Positions 1-8,375 of a DNA stretch of 64,000 bases are shown here, one piece after another (position 1 is the first letter of the stretch; each line of letters begins with the position of its first letter). The notes beneath the pieces were generated by a model that worked only from the letters and a program-made list of their open reading frames with translations, made no database searches and was not told where the DNA came from. Location of the stretch: positions 310,001 through 374,000 of the forward strand of contig CAWGQC010000010.1 in the NCBI GenBank assembly GCA_963824645.1. Reading direction: 5' to 3'. Made by a program: the position numbers and the translations under genes. Source of the DNA: Bog-756 sp963824645. GTDB taxonomy: Bacteria > Actinomycetota > Acidimicrobiia > Acidimicrobiales > RAAP-2.

Positions 1-138
1 AACGGAGGCGGCTGCTCCGACTCCGGCCGCCGCTCCCAACATGAGCGCTCTCCGTCCCAGCCGTCCGGCGACCTCTCCTTGCCTCTCGCGGTTCTCGTCG
101 GACGAGACCCCGTTGTTCTCCGTTGGATCCAGGCTCAT
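1..138 (-). CDS. N-terminus of a Tat-signal secreted protein (cut by window edge)
   Basis: An open frame of 46 codons runs from an ATG at 138 off the left edge with no stop. The N-terminal 28 residues are polar and acidic. They are followed by a twin-arginine segment (GRLGRRALML) and an Ala/Gly-rich hydrophobic stretch, the layout of a Tat signal peptide for export of a folded protein. An AAGGGG sequence lies about 10 bases before the ATG. The mature part is outside the window, so the function cannot be named. Signal type: fairly confident; identity: unknown. Confidence 0.6.
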   Translation of the reverse strand, partial: MSLDPTENNGVSSDENRERQGEVAGRLGRRALMLGAAAGVGAAASV

Positions 139-376
139 CTCACTGCCACCCCTTCAGTTGGGTCATCTCCGTCATCACCCGATGGTGATCATCTTGGTAA
201 CGCTCACACCGGAGGGTGGCACTGTCAATCGGTGTCGGCCAGAAAATCACCCACGGCGTCGGCTGGTTCCATTGGTCTAGCTATCCGACCACTCTGGGAG
301 AGACGCAACGGGCCGGCGGCGGCTCCGCCGCCGGGTCCAAGGGGCTCTCGAATCTGTGAGCGCGGAGGGGTGGGAA

Positions 377-634
377 CTACGTCCTCCGCTTGGCCTCGGC
401 CAATCCGGCGGCGCTGTAGACGCCATCGGGGAAGACGGCGTCCCAGGCATCACGTACCCCGCGGAAGTCCTCGCTGGAGCCGTAGGTGGCGCGCGCGGCG
501 GCCAGCACCTCATCTCGACGGGCGGCGACGGCCGCACCCAGGAGGAACTCCAGTTCAGTGTCGATCTGCGCGATTGACTCCGCAAACCGCCGGTCGTGGC
601 CGATCAAGCGAACTGAACCAGCGGGAGGCGTCAT
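377..634 (-). CDS. small hypothetical protein, 85 aa
   Basis: Unrecognised small soluble protein. It is mostly predicted helical and acidic/alanine-rich, with no signal peptide or membrane segment. The ATG at 634 is preceded by AAGGA at good spacing, which supports a real gene. It stands alone between the Tat-signal gene (also minus strand) and the divergent cupin gene. Codon use looks like that of the neighbours. No function is proposed. Confidence 0.55.
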   Translation of the reverse strand: MTPPAGSVRLIGHDRRFAESIAQIDTELEFLLGAAVAARRDEVLAAARATYGSSEDFRGVRDAWDAVFPDGVYSAAGLAEAKRRT

Positions 635-867
635 GGGGAAATTCCTTGTCGATAAGGGCGGGAGTGAGTTCTCCCGCCCGCCCTCGGAGGGTCTCCGTGC
701 CGTTCGGCTTCATCCTGAGCCATCTCCGGGGGACGAGCAACCGTAGCCTGTGAGGCGACCGACCGTGTCCGCCAGCCCAGAGCGAAGGAGGGCGGCTACC
801 AGCCAATGTGGTCCGAGCGGAGGTAACTTCGTCACAGATGATCTCCACCGAGTGTCAAGGAGCAGAC

Positions 868-1326
868 ATGACCATCGACGCAGTAGCAACCGAGGCCCAG
901 CACCGAGGTTCAGCCGATCTCCCTTTTGTCGAGGTAGGTGGCGGCAACAAACTCAAGGTGATCCAGGTCGATGTGGCTGAGGGACTGTGGATCGTCGAGA
1001 ACATCTTCCAAACGGGCTATGCCGTGCAGACCCACCGCCACACGGGGCCGGTCTACGGATACACGACGTCCGGTGCCTGGAAATACCGTGAGTACGACTA
1101 CGTGAACAGAGCGGGCTCCTTTCTGTTCGAGCCGGCGGGATCGGTTCACACCCTCGAGTGCATCGAGGATGACACGCGTGTGTGGTTCCAGATGTACGGT
1201 GTCAATCTCAACCTCGCTGCTGATGGCAGCATCGAGAGCGTGTTCGATGGCCCCGGCACCCTCGAGGCGTATTACGCATTGTGCGAGGCCGAAGGCTTTC
1301 CCCGACCGAACGTGCTGGTGAGTTGA
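868..1326 (+). CDS. cupin-domain protein, dihydroxyacetophenone dioxygenase-like
   Basis: A 152-residue single-domain cupin. The first cupin motif is visible as THRHTGPVYGY, with two metal-binding histidines, and the second as AGSVHTLE. Such proteins bind Fe or another divalent metal; relatives annotated as 2,4'-dihydroxyacetophenone dioxygenase or anti-sigma ChrR-like cupins share this layout. The ATG at 868 was chosen over an in-frame upstream start because AAGGAG sits 5 bases before it. It lies alone on the plus strand, convergent with the NERD gene. The cupin fold is confident; the substrate is not. Confidence 0.75.
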   Translation: MTIDAVATEAQHRGSADLPFVEVGGGNKLKVIQVDVAEGLWIVENIFQTGYAVQTHRHTGPVYGYTTSGAWKYREYDYVNRAGSFLFEPAGSVHTLECIEDDTRVWFQMYGVNLNLAADGSIESVFDGPGTLEAYYALCEAEGFPRPNVLVS

Positions 1327-1416
1327 GGTCCGCATTATCTGGGCGCCTGTTCGGCTACTCGAACCGAGGAGAGCCAGGTGGCCAGTTGGCGGCTGGGCGA
1401 GTGCCCCTCGTCGACC

Positions 1417-2289
1417 TCACGCCACCGGAAGTGAGGGTGGGAGCTTCGCGGCCAGCCTCTCGGCCAGTCGCTTCACATCATCAGCGGGCACGGGTCCGGG
1501 TGCGCCAATTGTCTCGCAAAGCCTCCTCGGCCACGTGACCAGGACTCCCTCCAGCCGGAAGGGTTTGGTGAAGAATCCCCATTCCGCATCGAGGAAACAG
1601 AGGGCGGCGTCGACAGGTACGTCGGTGCCTCCAACGGCATCGAGCACGGCGTTGATCTGGCCGGCAAGACCGGAGACGAGGTTGGTCCGATCCCGATCGT
1701 CGACGTAGAGACGCTGATCGGATGTGAACACGCCGCCCATGGCGCGCTGTTCAACTTTTCCCTCGTAGTTCTTCGCATCGATAATCCAGATGCCCGATGG
1801 GGCGACGGCAACGTGGTCGATGTTGGCCTTGCTTCCCGGAACCTGCCTGTCGTGTAGCACCACCGCTTTTTCGCCCAGGCCTTTGGCCAGGAGGGTGGCC
1901 AGACGACGTTCTCCTTGCGATCCCTTGGCCCACGCCTTTGCCGACTGGGGCTCTTTCGAAAGGAACTTGACGACTCCGGCCGCCGCTCCCCATTTTCGTT
2001 CGATTCTCTCTTCACGCCGGCGGTACTTCTGCTCATGGACGTTCCGAGCCGATGCTCCAGCTTGTTGGCTGGTTGGGACTTCGGCTCGAGTGGGGTCCTC
2101 ATCTGAGGGGTTGTCGGGCGCAGTGGACCGCAGTGGACCACCGTTACCGGAATGACAGTCCGGGCAGGTGGCTGCCCTTTCATCCGAGTCCCACCATCCC
2201 TGAGCGCCGGGGGAGAGCGCAGATCCACAGTGGGAGCAGACGGCTGAATAGCGCAGCCGAATTAGTTTCTCCACCATCTCAGGCATCAT
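1417..2289 (-). CDS. NERD-domain nuclease-like protein with N-terminal zinc ribbon
   Basis: 290 residues. The N-terminus carries two CxxC pairs (CSHC near residue 18 and CPDC near residue 41) typical of a zinc ribbon. A charged linker follows, then a NERD (nuclease-related) domain from about residue 125. Its core reads GERRLATLL, NIDHVAVAPSG and IWIIDAKNYEG, the last being the D-x-K element of the restriction-endonuclease-like fold. NERD proteins are thought to process DNA or RNA, but the role is generally unproven. The start could be either of two adjacent ATGs (2289 or 2286) or the ATG at 2277; no strong ribosome-binding site separates them. Confidence 0.8.
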   Translation of the reverse strand: MMPEMVEKLIRLRYSAVCSHCGSALSPGAQGWWDSDERAATCPDCHSGNGGPLRSTAPDNPSDEDPTRAEVPTSQQAGASARNVHEQKYRRREERIERKWGAAAGVVKFLSKEPQSAKAWAKGSQGERRLATLLAKGLGEKAVVLHDRQVPGSKANIDHVAVAPSGIWIIDAKNYEGKVEQRAMGGVFTSDQRLYVDDRDRTNLVSGLAGQINAVLDAVGGTDVPVDAALCFLDAEWGFFTKPFRLEGVLVTWPRRLCETIGAPGPVPADDVKRLAERLAAKLPPSLPVA

Positions 2290-2810
2290 CGGCGACGCTG
2301 GATCGGAACTGAAGGTGACCGGGGATCACCTGCACGATGTCGATCGGGGTGTTGCCTCACCCGCCGGCTCGATGTTTTCGGCCGTACCAGGGCTGCGATC
2401 AGGGAATTGGTGGACCGAACCCAATCGAGATCGTTTGGGATCCGTCCGGGTTGGGAATAGTTGACTTAGTCGCCAGGCCCGTGGAGTGGGGTTCCGCCGA
2501 CCCGCTCCGGGTCTGACGCCTGAGGTCCCCCCGGACCTTCTCTCTACCGCTCAGGCGGTAGAGAGCTGACCCTGTTCCGGATGACGGACGGGGCTTCGCT
2601 TGCAGCCGGCCTTGGATCTCTCCACCCTCGTCGACCTCCGGATGCCGGGAACGCCGTCGGCAGGGGGCCAGGGTACATCTCGTGGGCGGGTCCGCCGACC
2701 ACCGGATCGGGTGGGTCGGGCGGTGACCGGAGCGAGTTCGAGGTTCTCGTGACGGCTGAAATCTGATGAAAGCTGTGTGGCCTACGAGAGGAGCGACGGC
2801 CCGGGAGTAC
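2290..2810. other. intergenic stretch, no convincing gene
   Basis: Short open frames here have no family resemblance and biased composition. The only structured element seen is the perfect hairpin at 2540-2565. The stretch separates the NERD gene start from the end of the aldo/keto reductase gene. Confidence 0.5.
2540..2565. repeat. perfect 11-bp inverted repeat, 4-nt loop
   Basis: CTCTCTACCGC and GCGGTAGAGAG pair perfectly around the loop TCAG. No T-tract follows on either strand, so a classic Rho-independent terminator is not supported. It could be an RNA hairpin or a protein-binding site. Confidence 0.7.
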
Positions 2811-3809
2811 TCACATTCGGATCTGCATGTACCAGGGATAGCTCACCGGGGGTCGGGAGAGCCTACTCAGGCCCTTGGCCGAATCGAGCGGCAGTGACAA
2901 CTCGAATCCGGCCAGATTCTGCGTCAGCTGATCCACCGTCCGGGGGCCGATGATGATCGAGGTGATGCCGGGGCGGCTGAGAATCCAGGCCAGACTAACC
3001 GCCGTCGGTGTCGTCTCCAGATCAGTGGCGAGCTCGGTCACTTCGGCGACGATTTCGAAGTTGCGGTCGGTGAGAGTGAGCATCCTCATCCCCTCCGCTT
3101 CCACGTTGGAACCCCTGCTCAATCGACCGTCCGCTGGAAGGTCATCCCGTTGGGTGTATTTCCCTGTGAGTATCCCGCCTCCGAGCGGGCTCCATACGAT
3201 GACCCCCATGCCGTGACGGGTGGCGGTGGGCAGAATGTCGAGCTCGATATCGCGCCAGATCAGTGAGTACTGGGGTTGCAGACTGACCAGAGGAGCCCCG
3301 CCCTGGCGATCGGCTGCCCACTGGGCCTCGACCAGTTGGCTGCCGTAGAAGTTCGAGCACCCGATGTAGCGGACCTTGCCCGACCGGACGAAATCGTCCA
3401 GCGTGGCCATGCTCTCCTCGATCGGCGTGTCGTGGTCCCAGTTGTGCAGCTGGTAGAGGTCGATGTAGTCGGTACCGAGCCGACGCAGACTGGCTTCGAG
3501 GGCCCGGGTCAGATGGACTCGGGACGAACCCCGGTCATTGGGCCCGTCCCCCATATGGTTGTATCCCTTGGTGGCCAGGACGACCCCGTCCCGCTTTTTG
3601 GCGATGGCCCGTCCGACGAACTCTTCGGACACGCCGGCGTTGTACACATCAGCGGTGTCGATGAAGTTATGCCCGGCACCGAGGAAGGTGTCAACGATCC
3701 GTTGCGATTCCGATTCGTCCGTGCCCCAGTCGGTGTTTCCGAAGGTCATGGTGCCCAGGCAGGCACGGGATACCTTCAGGCCGGACTTTCCCAGCGGTAC
3801 GAAGCTCAT
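2811..3809 (-). CDS. aldo/keto reductase
   Basis: 332 residues, normal length for the YajO/Tas-like branch of NAD(P)H-dependent aldo/keto reductases. The catalytic tetrad is visible: Asp51 and Tyr56 in FIDTADVY, Lys81 in LATKGYN, His122 in YQLHNWD. A C-terminal NADPH-binding element reads IIIGPRTVDQL. It probably reduces an aldehyde or ketone in the cytosol; the substrate is unknown. It lies 44 bases downstream of the bacterioferritin gene on the same strand and might be co-transcribed with it. Confidence 0.88.
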   Translation of the reverse strand: MSFVPLGKSGLKVSRACLGTMTFGNTDWGTDESESQRIVDTFLGAGHNFIDTADVYNAGVSEEFVGRAIAKKRDGVVLATKGYNHMGDGPNDRGSSRVHLTRALEASLRRLGTDYIDLYQLHNWDHDTPIEESMATLDDFVRSGKVRYIGCSNFYGSQLVEAQWAADRQGGAPLVSLQPQYSLIWRDIELDILPTATRHGMGVIVWSPLGGGILTGKYTQRDDLPADGRLSRGSNVEAEGMRMLTLTDRNFEIVAEVTELATDLETTPTAVSLAWILSRPGITSIIIGPRTVDQLTQNLAGFELSLPLDSAKGLSRLSRPPVSYPWYMQIRM

Positions 3810-3853
3810 GCCGGGCAGGTTAGCGGTGATAGCTGACCCTCCACTTTGGAGGG

Positions 3854-4324
3854 TCAGGAGGTGATCTGCTGGGACAGGTAGTGGCCCTCGCCGATCTGAG
3901 TGATCAGAGTCAGCTGGGTCTCCAGCCAGTCGGCGTGGTCTTCCTCGCCGACCAGGATCGTCTCGAGCAGCTCACGGGTCCCGTTGTCGCCCTGGGCCGC
4001 ACAGGCGGCGATCCCCCGATTCAACCGGCCGATGGCCTCGGTCTCCAGCTCCAAGGCCAGGCTGAGCTTTTCCGTGGCCGTCTCACCGGTCCGGATGTTG
4101 CCCAGGCGCTGGACGTTGGGGTGGCCCTCGAGGTAGAGGATGCGCTCGATGAGCTCGTCGGCGTCCTTCATCTCACCGATCGACTCCGACCGGAAGCGCT
4201 CCCCGAGGCGGACGTACCCCCAGTTGTCGAACATTCTGGCGTCGAGGAAGTACTGATTGACGGCGGTGAGCTCAGCGGTGAGCGCATCGTTGAGGAGTTC
4301 GATCACCTCACTGCTGCCATGCAT
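3854..4324 (-). CDS. bfr: bacterioferritin (iron storage), variant ferroxidase site
   Basis: 156 residues, full length for bacterioferritin, a 24-mer that oxidises Fe(II) and stores ferric mineral. Conserved features: Glu18 (ELTAVNQYF), Glu51 and heme ligand Met52 (IGEMKDAD), and the E-x-x-H pair in GEEDHADWLE. The position normally His54 is Asp in this protein, and His28 and His46 of the E. coli protein are Asp and Ser, so the di-iron site is altered. It lies third in a minus-strand operon after the unknown 113-aa gene and a BFD-type ferredoxin, downstream of iron boxes at 4957-4987. Family confident; catalytic competence uncertain. Confidence 0.92.
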   Translation of the reverse strand: MHGSSEVIELLNDALTAELTAVNQYFLDARMFDNWGYVRLGERFRSESIGEMKDADELIERILYLEGHPNVQRLGNIRTGETATEKLSLALELETEAIGRLNRGIAACAAQGDNGTRELLETILVGEEDHADWLETQLTLITQIGEGHYLSQQITS

Positions 4325-4394
4325 GGCACCTCCTCCGGTGCGGTCGACCTACTGCCCTGCATGGTAGGCGACGCGGCCTCGGGTCAGGGATGGT

Positions 4395-4589
4395 TCAGGC
4401 CGCTGACATACCCACCGGCTGACGGCAGTCGGTGACAGCGTCGATCAGCGCCTGCAGGCTGGCATGGCATCCACCGCACCCCCCGCCGGCCCGACACCGG
4501 GCCGTGATATCGGCCACCGTATGAGCTCCCGATGCCACCGCGGCATCCACCGTCCGGTCGCTGACCGCTTCGCAGTGACAGAGGACCAT
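4395..4589 (-). CDS. bfd: bacterioferritin-associated [2Fe-2S] ferredoxin
   Basis: 64 residues with the BFD-like [2Fe-2S] pattern: Cys4-x-Cys6 in VLCHCEAVSD and Cys38-x-x-Cys41 in GGCGGCHASL. BFD passes electrons to bacterioferritin so stored ferric iron can be reduced and released. The gene sits 70 bases upstream of bfr and 4 bases after the preceding gene, so all three are probably one transcript. An extra Cys32 lies before the CxxC. The name rests on the motif and context; BFD domains also occur in other reductases. Confidence 0.85.
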   Translation of the reverse strand: MVLCHCEAVSDRTVDAAVASGAHTVADITARCRAGGGCGGCHASLQALIDAVTDCRQPVGMSAA

Positions 4590-4593
4590 GACG

Positions 4594-4935
4594 TCAGCGA
4601 CCCCCGTTCCACCGGGAGGTGACGCACGGGGTTCCGGCCCGGATCAGGTCGGCGGCCACCGAAAGGGGCACCGGGCATACCACCGGAAGACGAAAGCCCA
4701 CGCCTGACACCTCGGCCCGCATCCGCCGATCGTCGGTATCGATGAACAGGTTTACCCAGTCGACCCTGCGCAGCCCGGCCCTACCGGCGGCGTACGTGCC
4801 GGCGGTGGCTGGTCCTCGGTCCGTCCGTCGGCGGAAACTCAGCCGGAAGCGTCCCTCATTCGTGCCCTCGACACTGCCGGAGGCCACATCATCGCCGTTC
4901 GCCCTCGTATCCATGTGCCGTGCCGGTCTTGCCAT
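4594..4935 (-). CDS. unknown protein, first gene of the iron-storage operon
   Basis: 113 residues, not recognised. The N-terminal third is basic and polar. The C-terminal part has a regular strand/helix pattern (RVDWVNLFIDTDD, AEVSGVGFRLP, SVAADLIRAG) that looks like a compact folded domain. The ATG at 4935 has GGGAG 5 bases upstream. It is the first gene after the iron boxes and runs 4 bases ahead of the BFD gene, so it is likely controlled by iron and may have an iron-handling role; that role is inferred from context only. Confidence 0.65.
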   Translation of the reverse strand: MARPARHMDTRANGDDVASGSVEGTNEGRFRLSFRRRTDRGPATAGTYAAGRAGLRRVDWVNLFIDTDDRRMRAEVSGVGFRLPVVCPVPLSVAADLIRAGTPCVTSRWNGGR

Positions 4936-4956
4936 TGGACTCCCTTACGGTCGAGG

Positions 4957-4987
4957 TAAGGTCAGCCTAACTATTAGGCACGCCTAA
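4957..4987 (-). promoter_or_regulatory. two overlapping DtxR/IdeR-like iron boxes
   Basis: Read on the minus strand, the site contains TTAGGCGTGCCTAA followed by TAGTTAGGCTGACCTTA. The second matches the IdeR consensus TTAGGTTAGGCTAACCTAA at 13 of 19 positions. The first is an almost perfect inverted repeat with the same half-site. They lie 22-52 bases before the start of the unknown/BFD/bacterioferritin operon. IdeR is known to activate bacterioferritin genes in mycobacteria through tandem boxes; the same logic is inferred here. Confidence 0.7.
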
Positions 4988-5048
4988 GTCAAGCGGATGG
5001 AGGGTGGATCCCAGGCTCCCGTCGACCCCCGGGCCGGTCGGCCCGGTA

Positions 5049-6422
5049 TTACGGCATCTGGTCGAGATAGGACGGATGGGAGACCAACAACTGGTCCCGT
5101 GTGTCGGCGGCCAAAACCGCACCCAGGCCGTCGAGATCGTCGTCGTAGCGGCCGGCCCGGATGGCCGCGGCCACGGCCCGGTCGTCCGGATAGCCGAGAG
5201 CTTGGAGCCGCTGATGGTGGGCCGCCTGCAGACCGTCGCCCTGGTCCATCTCCCGGCCCACCATGGACAGCACGTTGTGGGCTACCCGGGCCTCGAATCG
5301 GGCGGCGCCCTCAGCGGAGGCGATGACCTTGTCGAGATATTCGCGGACCGCTTCGACCAGTTCGGCCATCGAAGGCGGTCCGAAGAGCGGGCTGGCCCCG
5401 GGCCAGCCTCCCTCCCGGGCTTCACCGGGCTCCTCTCCGGACATCGTTTCGGGTACCGCCGGCCGGGCTACCCCCAGGAGACCCAACAGGTCCCACTCGC
5501 TCTCGCACACCCGCCGCCCGATGGCCGCCAGTTCCACCGACCGGGTGGCTCTGCTCAGGTGGGCCGACGCCTGGAGCAGGCAGACCACGGCCCACTTGAC
5601 GGTGGCGTAGGCCTCCCACCACCGGATCCGATCGAGATCCACGGTTCGTCCGCTGGCCGCCGTGTACGTAGCCAAAAATCCCTCCACGTCGCCGAACCCG
5701 CCCACCCGGCCCGGGCCACCGAACCGCCACGACCGGGCACACAGCCACCCGATGTCCTCCGCCGGGTCCCCCTGGTGGGCCAGTTCCCAGTCGAGCACGG
5801 CCCGCAAGCCGGTGGCGTCGACCAGGAAATTGCCCATCCGGAAGTCACCGTGGACCACCACCGGGCCGTCCCCGGGTGGAGGGCCGAGGGCGAGCCACCG
5901 TGCGCCCAGTTCCAGAACCGGCCGCACCTGGTGGAGGGCATCGAGGAAATCGAGGGGGCGGCCCAGCGGATCCTCAGCCGGAAGCCCGGGGATGGACGCC
6001 GGATCCATGGAGTGGACGGCGGCCAGGGCCCGGGCCGTCTGATCGCTCAGGACGGGGAGGGCGGCGGCGAACTCCCCGTTCCGCAGGATCCGTCGGGGGA
6101 TGGTCTCGCCTTCCAGCCGTTCGACCACCAACCATCCGGGAGGGAGCCCGTCGACCGCCCCGGAGGCAACCACCTCGGGCACGGGAACCCCGGCACCACC
6201 GGCGGCTCGAAGGAGTCCCGCTTCCGTCTCGATGCCGGGATGGTGGACCGGCCCGGCCCCCCGCAACTGCTGCAGGATGAGCGGCCGCCGTTTTCCCGTG
6301 GGTGTCTCGAGGTCGAATGCGCTGGTGATCCGTGACGCGCCCCCGGACAGTTGACGGAGCCCGGTCACGCGCCCGCTGAGCACGGCTCCCAGCCGGTCGG
6401 CCACATCGGTGCCCATGCTCAC
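5049..6422 (-). CDS. phosphotransferase (APH/ACAD10-like) with C-terminal DUF6285-type domain
   Basis: 457 residues. Residues about 20-320 form an aminoglycoside-phosphotransferase-type kinase fold: LILQQLRG near the ATP lysine position, the catalytic loop VVHGDFRMGNF, and the metal site LDWELAHQGDPAED. The C-terminal 120 residues (from PSMAELVEAVREYL) match the helical domain often fused to or beside such kinases in acyl-CoA catabolic clusters. It probably phosphorylates a hydroxy-acyl substrate rather than a drug. It is the last gene of the five-gene operon starting at 9586, 24 bases after the frameshifted gene. Kinase fold: confident; substrate: inferred. Confidence 0.85.
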   Translation of the reverse strand: MSMGTDVADRLGAVLSGRVTGLRQLSGGASRITSAFDLETPTGKRRPLILQQLRGAGPVHHPGIETEAGLLRAAGGAGVPVPEVVASGAVDGLPPGWLVVERLEGETIPRRILRNGEFAAALPVLSDQTARALAAVHSMDPASIPGLPAEDPLGRPLDFLDALHQVRPVLELGARWLALGPPPGDGPVVVHGDFRMGNFLVDATGLRAVLDWELAHQGDPAEDIGWLCARSWRFGGPGRVGGFGDVEGFLATYTAASGRTVDLDRIRWWEAYATVKWAVVCLLQASAHLSRATRSVELAAIGRRVCESEWDLLGLLGVARPAVPETMSGEEPGEAREGGWPGASPLFGPPSMAELVEAVREYLDKVIASAEGAARFEARVAHNVLSMVGREMDQGDGLQAAHHQRLQALGYPDDRAVAAAIRAGRYDDDLDGLGAVLAADTRDQLLVSHPSYLDQMP

Positions 6423-6446
6423 CGGCGCACCCTAACCACTCGACGT

Positions 6447-7444
6447 TTACTCCACCGGAACGGTGGGGCTCCCGTGTCGATCGATCTGGTGGAGGTACTC
6501 GGCGATGCCGTACCCCGCCGCGGTGGTGCCGTCGCCGGCCCGGTAGGTCCACCGGGTGAGACCCTCTTTGACCACCGTCCCTCCCGAGTTGCCGATGTCG
6601 GCCACCCGGAGAACGTCACCGGTCAGCTGGTAGGTGCGGTCCTGCTTGTCGCTGACGACGACATGCACGATCCGCTGGGTCAGCCCGTCGTCGGCCAGTT
6701 CGGTCCGCAGCCCCACTCCCGGATGCTGGTCAACCGACCGTCCTCCCACACCCAGCCGCGGTGCAGGTCGCCGGCCACCGTACCGAGGCGGATGCCCCCG
6801 AAGTGCATCGCTTCGCCCATGTTGATACTGAACCAACGCCACATCGGGGGACCGCCCCACCGACGCGGCCCCCACGAGCGGTCGCGGTTGCCGTAGGCCT
6901 CGGTCCAGGGGTGGGTCACACCATCGACGGTCAGCGAACCGGTCCACCGACCGGCTTGCTCGAGGTGGCCTTTTCCGGTGGTGCTGGCCGCGGCCGAGGC
7001 TTGATGGCTACGCGGCCCGACCGTGTGCTGTCCGTCGGTACCGACGGCCGGGGACACAGCGTCGAACCGGACATCCACGGCCAGCTGGACCGGCCGCATT
7101 GTCCCGTTCGACGGCTGGCAGGGCCGGGCCACCGCATCCACGGCGCCCACGATGTGCCAGCTCTTCACGGCCTCGAGCAGTTCGAACCGGACGCCGCCCA
7201 CCACCAGGGGCGACCCCGTCAGTTCGTGTTGGTCGATCACGTGTCGGTAGTCGGCCAGCTCCCCGCCCGGGAGCCACACCGACAAGCCCACGTCCATGGT
7301 GCCCTCGTGGGGCCGGATGCCGATCCGGGTGAAGAAGCCGCTGTCGGAAACCGGGTCGTAGGCGTTGAAGTAGTACGACTCGCTCCACGCCGTGTCCGAC
7401 TCCATAGGGTGCGGGTAGTCATGGATGGGTAGGAGGATGGGCAT
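6447..7444 (-). pseudogene. frameshifted carotenoid-hydratase/lipocalin-like (DUF7064-type) protein
   Basis: One protein of about 332 residues is split between two frames. The N-terminal 240 residues read in frame from 7444 (HDYPHPMESD, WTEAYGNRDRSWGPRRWGG), and the C-terminal part (RTELADDGL to the stop at 6447) reads in the next frame. The break is at the C4 run at 6711-6714: one extra C would restore a continuous REWGLRTELADD. Relatives are beta-rich proteins distantly like CrtC hydratases, often encoded with acyl-CoA genes. It begins 4 bases after the lyase gene. It may be a real frameshift or a homopolymer error. Confidence 0.7.
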
Positions 7445-7448
7445 GGGG

Positions 7449-8375
7449 TCAGATCATGGCTCCGCTACCGGCAGGGGGGAAAGGCCCGGACCGACCCAGC
7501 TGGCCGGGCACCGGGTGACCCACCACCCCCTCCAGCCAGTGGGAGGCGGCCACCAATCGTTCCAGGCTCACTCCGGTCGGGACACCCATGCGGTCGAGGA
7601 GATGGACCAGGTCCTCGGTGGCGATGTTGCCGGACGCTCCCGGGGCGAAGGGACACCCGCCGATGCCCCCGATGCTGGCGTCGAGGGTCGACGCCCCGGC
7701 GGTGACAGCGGCCAAGGCATTGGCGTACCCGGTGTTGCGGCTGTTGTGCAGATGGACCCGGACCGGGAGTCGGGTGTCGGCGGCCACTCCACGGACCAGC
7801 GCATCGACCTCGGGGGGCACGGCACAGCCAATGGTGTCGGCCAGGGCGATCTCGATCGGTCCGTCCTCGGCCACCCGCCGGGCCATCTCCCGCACCTGGC
7901 CGGGGGTCACCCACCCTTCGTAGGGGCACCCGAAGGCGGCCGACAGGGTCACGGTGGCTCCGACGTGGGCCTCGGCCGCCTCGGCGGCCACCCGGCTCCA
8001 CATGAGGAGCGCCTCCTCCACGCCCATACCCTGATTGCGGCGGGAGAAGGTCTCGGAGGCCAACACCACCACGTTGATCTCGTCCACCCCGGCGGCCACC
8101 GCCCGTTCGAGCCCCCGCTGGTTGAGAACCAGGCCCGAGAGCCGGGTGCCGGGGCGACGGACCACCCCGGCCAGGACGGCCCCGGCGTCGGCCATGGTGG
8201 GCACCCGGTCCGGTCGGGCGAAACTCACGGCTTCGACCCGGCGTACCCCGGCGTCGAGCGCCCGTTCGATCAGGGCCACCTTGACCCCGGTGGGCACCAC
8301 CGCCGGCTCGTCCTGCAATCCGTCGCGGGGGGACACTTCGACGATTCCCACCCCCGCCGCCGGCGACCGAGTCAC
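7449..8375 (-). CDS. hydroxymethylglutaryl-CoA lyase-like enzyme
   Basis: 308 residues of the DRE-TIM metallolyase family. Visible are the R-D pair in VSPRDGLQDE, the metal-binding H-x-H in VHLHNSRNTG, and the Cys loop GGIGGCPFAPGASGN near the C-terminus, all as in HMG-CoA lyase, which cleaves 3-hydroxy-3-methylglutaryl-CoA to acetoacetate and acetyl-CoA. The GTG start at 8375 overlaps the upstream gene's stop as GTGA, indicating translational coupling. The nearby CaiB transferase suggests a CoA-thioester cleavage step such as in HMG-CoA or citramalyl-CoA breakdown; the exact substrate is not determined. Confidence 0.88.
   Translation of the reverse strand: MTRSPAAGVGIVEVSPRDGLQDEPAVVPTGVKVALIERALDAGVRRVEAVSFARPDRVPTMADAGAVLAGVVRRPGTRLSGLVLNQRGLERAVAAGVDEINVVVLASETFSRRNQGMGVEEALLMWSRVAAEAAEAHVGATVTLSAAFGCPYEGWVTPGQVREMARRVAEDGPIEIALADTIGCAVPPEVDALVRGVAADTRLPVRVHLHNSRNTGYANALAAVTAGASTLDASIGGIGGCPFAPGASGNIATEDLVHLLDRMGVPTGVSLERLVAASHWLEGVVGHPVPGQLGRSGPFPPAGSGAMI

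Noticed and set aside
2581..2766. 61-aa plus-strand open frame
   Set aside because: Gly/Pro-rich with no ribosome-binding site or similarity; best left as intergenic.
5004..6335. Long plus-strand open frame opposite the phosphotransferase gene
   Set aside because: It mirrors the codon pattern of the minus-strand gene, has Gly/Pro/Arg-rich text and no family motif. The opposite strand has clear kinase motifs.
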